From assembly GCA_964402115.1 (NCBI GenBank), contig CAYOBW010000007.1, forward strand, positions 1-64,000: a stretch of 64,000 bases of DNA, written 5' to 3'. A program made the translations under genes and the position numbers. Below, piece after piece: positions 33,204-42,900 of this stretch. The notes below the pieces were generated by a model. That model made no database searches. It saw only the letters and a program-made list of their open reading frames with translations, and had not been told where the DNA came from. The first letter of the stretch is position 1, and each line of letters begins with the position of its first letter. Source of the DNA: CAYOBW01 sp964402115. Its GTDB lineage: Bacteria > Verrucomicrobiota > Kiritimatiellia > UBA8416 > CAYOBW01.

Positions 33204-36086
33204 ATGCACCGACAGAACGCAAGGCGGGGCTCGAAACCCGTAATCACGAAGACGGCCGCGCTCCTGGCGGCGCTCGCGCTCACGCTTGGCCTCGCTAACC
33301 GGTCGCCCGCGGCGGTGCGGCCGGCGTGCGTGTTCGGCGAGCACATGGTGCTGCAGCGCGACCGCCCCGTCCCAGTCTACGGCACGGCGGATCCCGGCGA
33401 GAAGGTCACGGTGGCCTTCGGCGGACAGCGACAGACCGCCACGGCCGACGCGCGGGGCAACTGGCGGGTCAACCTCGCGCCCCTGCCCGCTAATGCCACC
33501 GGCCAGCGCCTGGAGATCGCCGGCGCCGATGCGATCGCGTTCGACGACGTGCTCGTCGGCGACGTCTGGCTCTGCAGCGGCCAATCGAATATGGACATGC
33601 GCCTGGGGGGCTGCAAACGCCCCGAAGACGTGGCCGGTGCGGCGTACCCCGGCATGCGCCACTTCGCCGTCTCCGGGAACTCGTCCGACGTGCCGGCGAA
33701 GGAGCCCAGCGGTAATCCGAAGTGGACGGTCTGCAGCCCCGCGACGGCGTCCCAGTTCTCCGCGGCTGCTTTCTACTTCGCGCGCAAGCTCCAGCAGGAG
33801 CTGAAGGCGGCCATGCCCATCGGCCTGCTGCTGGCGTCGGTGGGCGGGACGAAGATCGACCCGTGGCTGGCGCCGGAGGGGCTTTACGACATCCCCCTCC
33901 TGCAGCCGCTCCTGCAGCATCGGCCGCTGGCCGACGGCACGTTCTCCCTCTTCAATGGCATGGTTGCGCCGCTGGCCCCGTATGGCGTGCGCGGCGTGCT
34001 CTGGTACCAGGGCGAGAACAGCGAGCTCACCGTGCAGTCGCCCGACAGCTACTACCTGAAGATGAAGGCGCTGCAGCAGGGCTGGAGACGCTTCTGGGGG
34101 CAGGACGACCTGGCCTTCTACTTCGTGATGCTTGCGAATTACGGAGACCTCCTGCAGACGGAAGCCCCGGTGCTCCACTCCGGCGGCTGGGATGCCGACA
34201 CCCGTTTGCAGCAGGCCATGGCCCTGGCCCTGCCGCACGCCGGATGCGCTTCGGCGATGGACATCGGCATCTCGAAGGTGAGCTGGGCCGGCTACCACCC
34301 CGAGAACAAGCTGGATGTCGGCGAGCGCCTCGCGCTCTGGGCGCTGAGGAACGAGTACGGCCGTTCCGGCCTCGTCACGAGCGGTCCCGTCCTGCGCAAC
34401 GTGGCCCTCTCCGGCAACACCGTCGTCTGCACCTTCAACCACGTCGGCGGGGGCCTCATGGTTGGTTCGAAAGCCTGGTATGAACCGACGAAGGAAGTGC
34501 CCGACGGCCAGCTCCGGCGCTTCTCGATCGCCGGCGCCGACGGCAAGTGGCAGGCCGCGGACGCGGCGATCAAGGGCGACACGGTGGTCCTGTCGGCGCC
34601 GGCAGTCTCCGTGCCGCGCAAGGTTTCCTACGCCTGCTGGCAGAACCCCGAGGGCGCCAACCTCTACAACAAAGAAGGGCTGCCGGCCGCGCCGTTCCAC
34701 GTGGAGGACGTGACGGTGCAACACACGATCGCCGCCTCCGCCGGGGCGGGCGGAAGCATCTCCCCAGCCGGCTCCGCGGCGTACCCCTCGCGGGCGACGG
34801 CGCTCTACACGATCACGCCGGCCGCGGGCTACCACATCGCTGACGTGCTGGTGGACGGCGCATCGGTCGGCTCGCTGCCGTGCTACACCTTCGACCCGCT
34901 CGGGAAGAACCACACGATCGCCGCCAGCTTCGCCAGGCGCGCGCCGTCGTACACCGTCGCGGCCTCGGCCAACGGCGGCGGGCGCCTCACGCCCTCCGGC
35001 ACGGAGAAAGTCGCGCAGGGCGGCCCCGTCCGTTTCTCGATCCTGCCCGACCCCGGCAACCGCGTCGCGCTGAGCGTGGACGGCGTGTCGATCGGGCCGC
35101 GGGAGCAGTTCACGTTCGCCGATCTCCGCCAGAACCACACGCTTGAAGCCGTATTCGCCTGCACAATCCGCGCCACAGCCGGCTTCGGGGGCGCCGTTTC
35201 GCCAGCGGGCGAACAGGTCGTGCCCTACGGCGGCAACCAGTCGTTCGCCATCACGCCGCAACCCGGCTACGCCATCGCCAGCGTCCAGGTGGACGGCAAG
35301 GACAGGGGCGCGGCCCCCGCGCAGGCCTTCGCGAAGGTCACGGCCAGCCACACGCTGCACGTGAAGTTCCGCGGCAACGCCGGCGCCCGCGGGAGCATCC
35401 CCCGCCCCGGCGACTTGCTCGTCGCCGCGCGCGCCGCAGCCCTGCCGGACACGGGCGAGGTCCGCGCCTGGCCGGCGCAGGCCCCCGCCGATAAGCCGCT
35501 CGGCGCCATCGGCCGGCCGACGGTCGAGACGATCGACGGCAGGAAGTACGCGCGGATCAGCCATGAAGCGGGCGACGGCTTCACGGTGGGCACATACGCC
35601 GAGCCGATCCCGTGCCACGGAGCGACGGTCGTGGCGGTGGCGCGGCCCATGCGCAAGGGCTCGCAGGCGGGCTGGGTGTCGCTGGTCGATGTGTTCTACG
35701 ACCGCCTCGTGCTCGGCGTGCGCGACGATACGGGCAAGGTCTGCGTGCGCCGCAACGGCAGCCTGGAAACCAGCGAGGCGGCGGTTCCCGACGGGCAAGT
35801 CACCATTCTGAGCCTCGTGGTGCAGCCGGAGGGCCCGTACAGGGTGTACGCCAACGGCGTGGAGATCATGGCAAACAGCGGCAAGAACGCGCTGACGGAG
35901 CTAGTCCCCGGCAAGGCGGGGCCGTTTGCGCATCAGATCACCATCGGCCGCAATGCGCCTGACGGGTGGACGACGTTCAACGGCCAGATCGGCGACGTGT
36001 TCCTGTACAAGGCGGCGCTGACCGATGCCGAGCGCAAGGAGTTGGAGGCGTTCCTCGCGAAATCGCTGGAAGGGCCGGCGGAGTGA
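33204..36086 (+). CDS. Secreted SASA-type acetylesterase fused to repeat domains and lectin-like module
   Basis: ATG 33204 follows AGGGAGGA. 960 residues with signal peptide AALLAALALTLGLANRSPA. The esterase part (about 35-510) has PACVFGEHMVLQRDRPVPVYG, GQSNM (Ser128), GVLWYQGENS and YHPENKLDVGERLALWAL (His365); as in the esterase at 8760, no Asp two residues before the His. Three bacterial repeat domains follow (about 510-730; HTIAASAGAGGSISPAGS, YHIADVLVDGASVGSLPCYTF). The last ~230 residues (from base ~35404) are the lectin-like module also found twice each in the proteins at 45240, 56314 and 60479 (VVDVFYDRL-type core, IPDGQ-type turn, VYANGVEIM, IGDVFLYKAALTDAER). There is no GT tail. 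Probably deacetylates a glycan while bound to it. Confidence 0.85.
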   Translation: MHRQNARRGSKPVITKTAALLAALALTLGLANRSPAAVRPACVFGEHMVLQRDRPVPVYGTADPGEKVTVAFGGQRQTATADARGNWRVNLAPLPANATGQRLEIAGADAIAFDDVLVGDVWLCSGQSNMDMRLGGCKRPEDVAGAAYPGMRHFAVSGNSSDVPAKEPSGNPKWTVCSPATASQFSAAAFYFARKLQQELKAAMPIGLLLASVGGTKIDPWLAPEGLYDIPLLQPLLQHRPLADGTFSLFNGMVAPLAPYGVRGVLWYQGENSELTVQSPDSYYLKMKALQQGWRRFWGQDDLAFYFVMLANYGDLLQTEAPVLHSGGWDADTRLQQAMALALPHAGCASAMDIGISKVSWAGYHPENKLDVGERLALWALRNEYGRSGLVTSGPVLRNVALSGNTVVCTFNHVGGGLMVGSKAWYEPTKEVPDGQLRRFSIAGADGKWQAADAAIKGDTVVLSAPAVSVPRKVSYACWQNPEGANLYNKEGLPAAPFHVEDVTVQHTIAASAGAGGSISPAGSAAYPSRATALYTITPAAGYHIADVLVDGASVGSLPCYTFDPLGKNHTIAASFARRAPSYTVAASANGGGRLTPSGTEKVAQGGPVRFSILPDPGNRVALSVDGVSIGPREQFTFADLRQNHTLEAVFACTIRATAGFGGAVSPAGEQVVPYGGNQSFAITPQPGYAIASVQVDGKDRGAAPAQAFAKVTASHTLHVKFRGNAGARGSIPRPGDLLVAARAAALPDTGEVRAWPAQAPADKPLGAIGRPTVETIDGRKYARISHEAGDGFTVGTYAEPIPCHGATVVAVARPMRKGSQAGWVSLVDVFYDRLVLGVRDDTGKVCVRRNGSLETSEAAVPDGQVTILSLVVQPEGPYRVYANGVEIMANSGKNALTELVPGKAGPFAHQITIGRNAPDGWTTFNGQIGDVFLYKAALTDAERKELEAFLAKSLEGPAE

Positions 36087-36097
36087 GGGCAGTCGAC

Positions 36098-36124
36098 ATG
36101 AGCGAAAAAGGGGAGCGGAAATGA
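36098..36124 (+). CDS. Possible 8-codon leader MSEKGERK
   Basis: ATG 36098 opens a frame of eight codons whose TGA overlaps the next ATG (36121) as ATGA, repeating the arrangement at 23536-23574. Here the Shine-Dalgarno sequence of the following gene (GGGGAG) lies inside the mini-ORF, so chance is at least as likely. Confidence 0.18.
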   Translation: MSEKGERK

Positions 36125-39100
36125 GTGTTGGAGGATCGCGTTTGGCGTTGGCCGCAATCGTTATCGGACAGGCCCTGTGGGCGGGCACGTGCCCGGCGCT
36201 GGAGAAGGAGCGGTCGTTGCTCACGAAGGAGCCGGTCGGGGAACTGGCCGTCGCCGGCCGTCTCTCGATCGATCTCCACGCCGAGTTCATGGTGTCGCGG
36301 ACCTACGAGAAGGAGACGGCCCTCAACTGGTACAACTGCGGCTACTCCGGCGGAGGCAGCCATAACCGCGTGGGCGGGAATTTCGGCGATTTCGGCCTGC
36401 ACGTGCCGTACGCCGAGCGCGACGCCAGGTACCCGCGCGCCGTCAAGGTCGGCGCTGTGCCCGCCGTGCGTTTCGACGGCGGCGACGCGCTGAAGGGGAA
36501 CTTCGCCGTCGAGACCAACTGCGCCGGCAGGCAGGACCTGGCGCTTGAAATCTGGGTGCGCGTCGAAGGCGCGCCCGGCAAGGCGGTCGTGCTGGGCTGG
36601 CAGTCACCGGACGGCCGGGAGACATCGGCCCCCCTGGCCCTCCCCCGCGGCTGCGAGGGGTCGGACAAATGGCGGCACGTGGTCCTCAACTGCACGCCGG
36701 ACAGGGAGGATGCGTACCTGGACGGCAGGAAGGTGACGAGCGGCGCACGTACGACGGTGATCCGCGACGGCCACATCCCGGTGCTCGGCGGCGCCGCGTG
36801 GGCGACGCCCTCCTTCCGGGGCGACCTGGCGGCCGTGCGCCTGCACGACGCAGCCATGACCGAAGAGGAGATCGCCCACAACTTCCAGGGCGGCGTGCCG
36901 CTGGGCACGGAGATGCACAACTGGTGGCGGAACGAGCCCGACAAGTGGTGGGTCCAGGAGTCGGCGCACTTCCGGCACTGCGTCGACAAAGAGACGATGC
37001 AGGGGTGGACGGAGCGGCAGCGCAAGGAGTTCCAGGACCGCGTGCCCGGCATGTTCAACCTCGCCGAACTGATTTACCGCACCTACTCCGAGCGCCTTGC
37101 CATGCGGTCCTCCGTGGTCAGCCGGCGCCCGCAGATGCGCGGGGACGGCATCAAGTACAAGACCCCGATCCAACCGTCGAAGGGCAGTTGGATGGGCGTG
37201 GACGACGACTTCGGCTGGGCCTGCCAGGGCGAAGGTCACATCAACCCGCACGAACTGGCCCACGGGTGGCAGGCGCAGACCGGCGGCGCCATGCAAGGCA
37301 ATTTCTGGGAGGCGTGTGCCAACTTCCCGCAGACCTACAACGGCATCTACCAGACCCTGCCGCCCAGCTGTGTCAGCCGCACCGGCATGTACTTCCCGGC
37401 CCACGGGCGTAACTTCTACCACGACCGCCTGATGTTCGAGCACCTCTCGCAAACCCCCGAATACGGCCCGCTGTTCGTCTCCAAGCTGTGGTACGACGGC
37501 GCCACGGCCGGCGACCCCAACCCGTACCCGTGGGTGGCGTTCACGCGGCTGGACCCCGATCCGCGTACGGCGCTGCCGTACGAGTACACCCGCATGGTGC
37601 AGCGCAACGTGACCTGGGACTACACGACCTTCGTCGACGCCAATGGCGGCAAGGGCAACACCGGCTGCGGCAACGATGGCGTCGTGAGCGCGGAGAACCG
37701 GTACCTGGCCGAGGCCAACGCCAACAAGGCCGACATCCTGCGCTACGGGCGCGTGCTCCTGGAGCGCGTCCCGCTGGAGGCCGGCTGGTGGCGCGTGCCG
37801 AAGGAGATGGCGCCGCAGCAGCTCGGCTGGAACATCTGCCCGCTGAAAATCGCGGCAGGCCAGGTGTCGGCCACGCTGGCGGGCTACGTGCATCCCGAGC
37901 GCGGCTCCGACTGGCGCCTCGCGTTCGTGGGCGTGGACGCGCAGGGCAAGCCCGGCTACGGCGAGATCGTCGGACCCGGCAAAGCCGCCACCTTCCGCGC
38001 GGCGGAGGGCCTGCGTGAGCTCTACCTGGTCGTGTGCGCGACGCCCACGCAGATCCTGCCCATCGACATGGTGGGTGACTTCCGCTCGTTCCCGCAGGAG
38101 CCGTTCGCGTACAAGGTGAAGCTGGAGGGCTGCGAGCCGCTTGACGTGCTCGCGCCGGCGCAGTCGAAGGCCGCGGGCGCCCCCCACCCCAACGGCGGCG
38201 GCTTCGTGGAAAGCACGGCGCAGGCGGAGGCCACGGCCTACGTCGGCCCCGGCGCGCAGGTGCTGGGCCGGTCCAAGGTGCTGGGCCACGCGCGCATCAC
38301 CGATTTCGCGGTCGTGCGCGATGCGACCGTCCAGGACCATGCCGTGGTCAGCGGGCACGCGCTCGTGGCCGAAGCCGTCATCCGCGATTACGCCAAGGTC
38401 CGCGACTGCGCCAGGGTCGTGAGGGCGACCGTTTCCGACCACGCGCGCATCCTCGAGCACGCGGAGCAGAACTCCAAGCCGTGCGCCGGGTTCGCCACGG
38501 TCAAGGGCGGCGCCTCGTCCTTCGGCCCCGTCAGCGGCACGGCGCTGATCGACGGCTCCTACGCCAAGAGCAACGAGATCAAGAAGGGCAAGTGGTTCAC
38601 CTGGAGCTGGGGTACGGGCAAGAACAACGGCGAACTCGACGAAGAGTTCGGGGGCCTCTACCTGCGCTACTCGTTCGAGTACGCCCACCCGTCTCTCGCC
38701 TGGGACGACTTCGGGGCGACATGGGGCCTGCTTGCCGGCGGCGCGCGCGTGGAGCGCGACCCCGCCCGCACCCAGTCCACGAATCTCGTCTTCCGCGAAG
38801 ACTTCGTGCGCACGATCGACCAGTGGGATCTCGGAGACTGGTTCGGCGCGGAGCTGACGGGGTACGTCTTCCCGCCCGAATCCGGCGAGTACACGTTCTG
38901 GCTCGCCTGCGACGAGCAGGGGGAGGCGTGGCTCGGCAGCGGCCCGGACGCGTCCACCCTGCGGAAGATCTGCGTCGTCGAGCGGGCGTCGCCCGTGGAT
39001 GGCCCCGAGGCCTGGACCCGCTACCCCTCCCAGCGGTCGGCCCCCGTGCGACTCGAGAAGGACAAACCGTATGCCATCCGCATCCGGCACGCGGAAGCCG

Positions 39101-39792
39101 GCGGGCGCGACGTGCTGCGCCTGGCCTGGTCGCGGCCCGGCGTCGAGCGGGCCATCGTCGGCGCGGGAGCGCCGCACCTGGGCGCCGAACCGTCGGGCGA
39201 GCGCAAGGGGCTGAAGCGCGTGGCCTGGCGCGATCCCGACGTGGCCGGCGGGCGCTTCGAGCGGCTGCTCGACCCGGAAAGCTACCGCAGCGGCAGGAAG
39301 CTCTCGGGGCGCGTGCTGACCCTCGACGGCAAAAGCGCGTACGTGGAGCTGCCGAAGGACGTGGCCGACCTGCGCGATATGACGCTGGCCGTGGACGTCA
39401 AGTGGTCGGGCGGCGAGGATGCCCGCGTCTTCGAGTTCGCGGGCCGCGGTGACGACGCCATGTACCTGAGCCCCTCGCAAAACGGCAAGCTGGTCTTCGC
39501 CATCCGCCGAGGCGCGACGGAGCAGACTCTGGTGGCGCCGGCGCTCCGCCGCGACCAATGGACGCGCCTGGCGGTCACGCTCAGCGGTGACACCGGCCGC
39601 CTCTTCGTCGACGGCAGGGAGGCGGCGCGCAACCCGCGCCTGACGCTCAACCCCGACGACGTGGGCGCCACGCTCTGCCTGCTGGGCCGCGGCGTGCGCG
39701 GCAGGTTCCTGCGGGGTGCGCTGGACAATGTGGAGGTTCGCATGCTGAGCGGCCCCGGACCGGCAGAGACGCCGGCAGAACCACGGCCGTGA
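36121..39792 (+). CDS. Secreted mosaic protein: LamG, HExxH protease-like, hexapeptide, PA14, LamG
   Basis: ATG 36121 follows GGGGAG; signal peptide LALAAIVIGQALWAGTCPA. 1223 residues. LamG-like domain at about 100-265 (RQDLALEIWVRVEG, AAVRLHDAAMTEEEIAHNF). A middle domain at about 270-680 has INPHELAHGWQ, a gluzincin-like HExxH motif (His377, Glu378, His381), within NFWEACANFPQTYNGIYQTLP, resembling the Svx/AvrXca group (DUF6055). At about 700-780 hexapeptide-like imperfect repeats (AYVGPGAQVLGRSKVLGHARI...) suggest a left-handed beta-helix. A PA14-like domain spans 870-1030 (GYVFPPESGEYTFWLACDEQGEAWLG). A C-terminal LamG spans 1070-1215 (DMTLAVDVKWSGG). Possibly a metalloprotease bound to a glycoprotein; catalysis is unproven. 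Svx relatives occur in plant pathogens. Confidence 0.75.
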   Translation: MSVGGSRLALAAIVIGQALWAGTCPALEKERSLLTKEPVGELAVAGRLSIDLHAEFMVSRTYEKETALNWYNCGYSGGGSHNRVGGNFGDFGLHVPYAERDARYPRAVKVGAVPAVRFDGGDALKGNFAVETNCAGRQDLALEIWVRVEGAPGKAVVLGWQSPDGRETSAPLALPRGCEGSDKWRHVVLNCTPDREDAYLDGRKVTSGARTTVIRDGHIPVLGGAAWATPSFRGDLAAVRLHDAAMTEEEIAHNFQGGVPLGTEMHNWWRNEPDKWWVQESAHFRHCVDKETMQGWTERQRKEFQDRVPGMFNLAELIYRTYSERLAMRSSVVSRRPQMRGDGIKYKTPIQPSKGSWMGVDDDFGWACQGEGHINPHELAHGWQAQTGGAMQGNFWEACANFPQTYNGIYQTLPPSCVSRTGMYFPAHGRNFYHDRLMFEHLSQTPEYGPLFVSKLWYDGATAGDPNPYPWVAFTRLDPDPRTALPYEYTRMVQRNVTWDYTTFVDANGGKGNTGCGNDGVVSAENRYLAEANANKADILRYGRVLLERVPLEAGWWRVPKEMAPQQLGWNICPLKIAAGQVSATLAGYVHPERGSDWRLAFVGVDAQGKPGYGEIVGPGKAATFRAAEGLRELYLVVCATPTQILPIDMVGDFRSFPQEPFAYKVKLEGCEPLDVLAPAQSKAAGAPHPNGGGFVESTAQAEATAYVGPGAQVLGRSKVLGHARITDFAVVRDATVQDHAVVSGHALVAEAVIRDYAKVRDCARVVRATVSDHARILEHAEQNSKPCAGFATVKGGASSFGPVSGTALIDGSYAKSNEIKKGKWFTWSWGTGKNNGELDEEFGGLYLRYSFEYAHPSLAWDDFGATWGLLAGGARVERDPARTQSTNLVFREDFVRTIDQWDLGDWFGAELTGYVFPPESGEYTFWLACDEQGEAWLGSGPDASTLRKICVVERASPVDGPEAWTRYPSQRSAPVRLEKDKPYAIRIRHAEAGGRDVLRLAWSRPGVERAIVGAGAPHLGAEPSGERKGLKRVAWRDPDVAGGRFERLLDPESYRSGRKLSGRVLTLDGKSAYVELPKDVADLRDMTLAVDVKWSGGEDARVFEFAGRGDDAMYLSPSQNGKLVFAIRRGATEQTLVAPALRRDQWTRLAVTLSGDTGRLFVDGREAARNPRLTLNPDDVGATLCLLGRGVRGRFLRGALDNVEVRMLSGPGPAETPAEPRP

Positions 39793-39872
39793 GGTTCCCC
39801 CTCCCGTGTCTGAAACACGACCAGGAGATACCTGTCAGGGGACATTTATAACGAGTCTTGATATATTCCCGC

Positions 39873-39901
39873 TTGAGATCGAACGCACTGTTGCGTATGA
39901 T
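39873..39901 (+). promoter_or_regulatory. Sigma70-type promoter
   Basis: TTGAGA (39873-39878) and TATGAT (39896-39901) are separated by exactly 17 bases; each hexamer matches five of six consensus positions. They lie in an unusually AT-rich 135-base intergenic region ahead of the large repeat-protein genes. A start near 39908 would give a leader of about 20 bases before GTG 39928. This is the best promoter in the window. Confidence 0.72.
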
Positions 39902-39915
39902 TCAGACTAAGTAAC

Positions 39916-39930
39916 AGGAGCGGCGTAGTG
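39916..39930 (+). promoter_or_regulatory. Shine-Dalgarno sequence that favours a GTG start
   Basis: AGGAG (39916-39920) stands 7 bases before GTG 39928. The in-frame ATG 39967 has no comparable site. The GTG start adds 13 residues before the signal peptide. Confidence 0.55.
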
Positions 39931-42900
39931 TCGCCTCAGCGCGCAGCACGCGGAGCACGACAGGCAATGGACGCACGAAATCGCGCGAACTGGGTCGCAA
40001 TGGCTCTGTGTGTCGGACTGACGGCGCTGCCGGGACCGCTGTCGGCGGCCGGCGAGTACTGGGACACCGCGACCACCGCGGACCTGCAAGCCGGCGACGG
40101 GATCTGGGACGCGGACAGCACCGCGCTGTGGAGTGCCGGCACGGGCGGCAGCGATCCGCTCCTGACCTGGGCAAGCGGTGACGACGCCTTCTTCCAGGCG
40201 GCGGGACCGAGTACCGTAACCATCCCCGCCGGCACGATCCAGGCCAACTCCTTGACCATCGGCGTGAACAACGGGGTGGCACTGACTCTCAACGGACCCG
40301 GCACGCTGCAGCTCAACAGCGCGGCGACGGCTCTCACCGTATCGGGCAACACGGACACGTCGTCCCTCAACGGCCCCCTCACCCTTGGCGCCAACCAGAC
40401 GTGGAGCATCGGCCGGACGCTCACCGTAACCGGCGTCATCGGCGGATCCGATCGCAGCCTGACGAAGGCCGGGGCCGGCACGCTGGTTCTCTCCTCCGCG
40501 GGAAATGCGCCGGGCAGGCTCGTCGTCTCCGCGGGTGCGTTCAGCCTGGACAATTCCTTCGCGACGCCGTCCCTGGCCTTGCAGGGCACGGCTGATCCGC
40601 TGGTCATCAAGGGCGCTAACCCGAGCTTCCTGATGAGCGCCGGAACGCTCGCGGTGCCAGGCAGATGGCGCCTGGCCCACGACGGCGGCTATGCGCGCGC
40701 CACGATCACGGGCGGCACGATCAACCACACGGCGGACGTCTTCCAGCTCGGCTTCAACCAGGGGCGCTGCGTCGTGACCTTTGGCAACACGGCCACCTAC
40801 AACGGCGCCGGTCGCACGCTGGACCTGTCCAATGCCAACGCCTGCAACACGCTTGTGGTCCTGAAGGACTCCGCGAGCGCCACGTGCGGGGCGATCAACA
40901 TCAACACGACCAACAACGGGGCGAACCAGTACGGGATGATCAGGGTCTCCGATTCGGCCTCGTTGACGGGCAGTTCGCTGGTGGTCGGTGTCTCCCAGAA
41001 CCAGAACAACGCCAACGTGTCATTGGCCACCGTCAACCAGGCGGGCGGAACCGTGACGGTGAACGGGACCGTCACGCTTGCGGCCAACAACATGCAGCTC
41101 AGCCCGGTGGTTGGCACGACGGGACTCCAGGGCACGTATAACCTGGCCGGGGGACTGCTGACCGCCAACCAGGTGCTGGGCGGAAGCGCGGGGGTCGGCG
41201 GCCAGGCCCGGCTGAACTTCCACGGGGGTACACTGGCGATCAACCCGGCGGCGAGCGTCGCACAGGCCGGCGACTTCATCCGGCTCACCAACATCGGAAC
41301 CGATGGAAAGCTGTATGTGTACGAAGGGGGAACCATCGACACCGGCAGCAAGGCGGTCACGATCAACCAGCCGTTCCTCGCCCCGACGGGCCAGGGCGTG
41401 GCGAGCATTCCTTATAGCGGGACAGCCACGACCGGCTACTTCGTCGCTCCGGCGGTTCGCATCACGCGGGGGGCGGGAGATACCACGGGCGCCGGGGCGA
41501 CCGCCACGGCGGATATCGACCCCGCAACGGGGGCCTTCACCGGCATCACCATCACCAACCCCGGAACGGATTACACGACGGCGCCCACGGTGGTGCTGGA
41601 CTTCACCCAGGGCGCCGGCATCGCCGTGACCACGGCGACCTTGGCCGACAACAGCTACGCCGGCGGCCTGACCAAGACAGGCTCCGGCACGCTGACGCTG
41701 TCGGGCGTCAGCACGTACGCCGGCAATACCACGATCGCGCAAGGCACGCTGAAACTCGGCGTGGCCGATGCGATTGCCGCGGGCGGGCTCGTCCTTGCCG
41801 CCGGCGGGACGCTGGACGCCAGCGGTTTCGCGGTGACCTTCGCGGGTGATGTAAGCTTTCAGGGCGGCACGCTCCTGAACGCCGCTGCGCTGACCAAGAA
41901 CAGCGGCAGCTACGACGCCCAGTCCGGCAGCTGCGCGGTCAGCCTTTCCGGCTCGGCGGGCCTGGTCAAGACCACCGCGGGCGTCTTCACCCTCACGGGG
42001 AACCAGGCGTACACCGGCGCCACCGCCGTCAGCGGCGGAACGTTCCGTGTGGCCGGCACGCTGGCGTCGAGCGGGGTGGCCGTGTCCGACGGTGCCACGC
42101 TGGCCGCGGCAGGTAATGGCGCGACAATCGGCAGCCTCACGCTCGGCAGCGCGGGCTCCGACCAGACCACCCTCGCGGTGACGACCGGCGGCGCGATCGT
42201 CTCCGTGACCGGCGCGAACGCGCTCACGGTCAACGGCCGGACCACGATTCACGTCGGCGGCACGCTCGCCGTCGGCCAACACTACCCGGTAGTGGACTTC
42301 GCAGGTGCCATCCAGGGGACCGGCTCGTTCGCGGTCACTTTCGCCGGCCGCACGGGCGGCCACCTGGTCACCAACCTCGTCACCACGTCGCTCGACGTGG
42401 TGGTCGACACCCTGGACAACCCGAAGTGGACCGGCGCCGCGGATGGCAACTGGGACACGACCACGACGAACTGGACGCTGATCGCCGGCGGCACGCCCAC
42501 GACGTTCATCCAGAACTCGGACAGCGTACGCTTCGACGACTCCGCCGCGGGCGCCGGCGATGTCAGCCTCACCGGCGCAATGTCGCCTTCCGCCGTCACG
42601 GTGAACAACGGCGGCAAGCCGTACGCGTTCGGCGGCCCCGGCAAGTTGACCGGCCCGACGGGCCTGCTCAAGGAGGGCGGCGGCACGCTGCGGATCGACA
42701 GCAGCGGCAACGACTACGCCGGCGCCACGACGATCAGCGACGGCACGCTGCAGTGCGGTGTGGCGAACGCCCTCTCCGCCACGAGCGACATCGAGGTCTC
42801 CGGCGGCACGCTGGACCTCAACGGCCACGCCCTGACCAGCGCGGGCGGCGTGGCGCTGCGGGGCGGAGCGATCACGGGCGGCACCCTGACCAAGGGCAGC

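Noticed and set aside
36604..39558. Very long antisense open frame (also others such as 10811-12877, 4943-6964 and 13150-15438)
   Set aside because: They mirror well-supported sense genes, give Arg/Ala/Gly/Val-rich translations without motifs or signal peptides, and are expected in GC-rich DNA.
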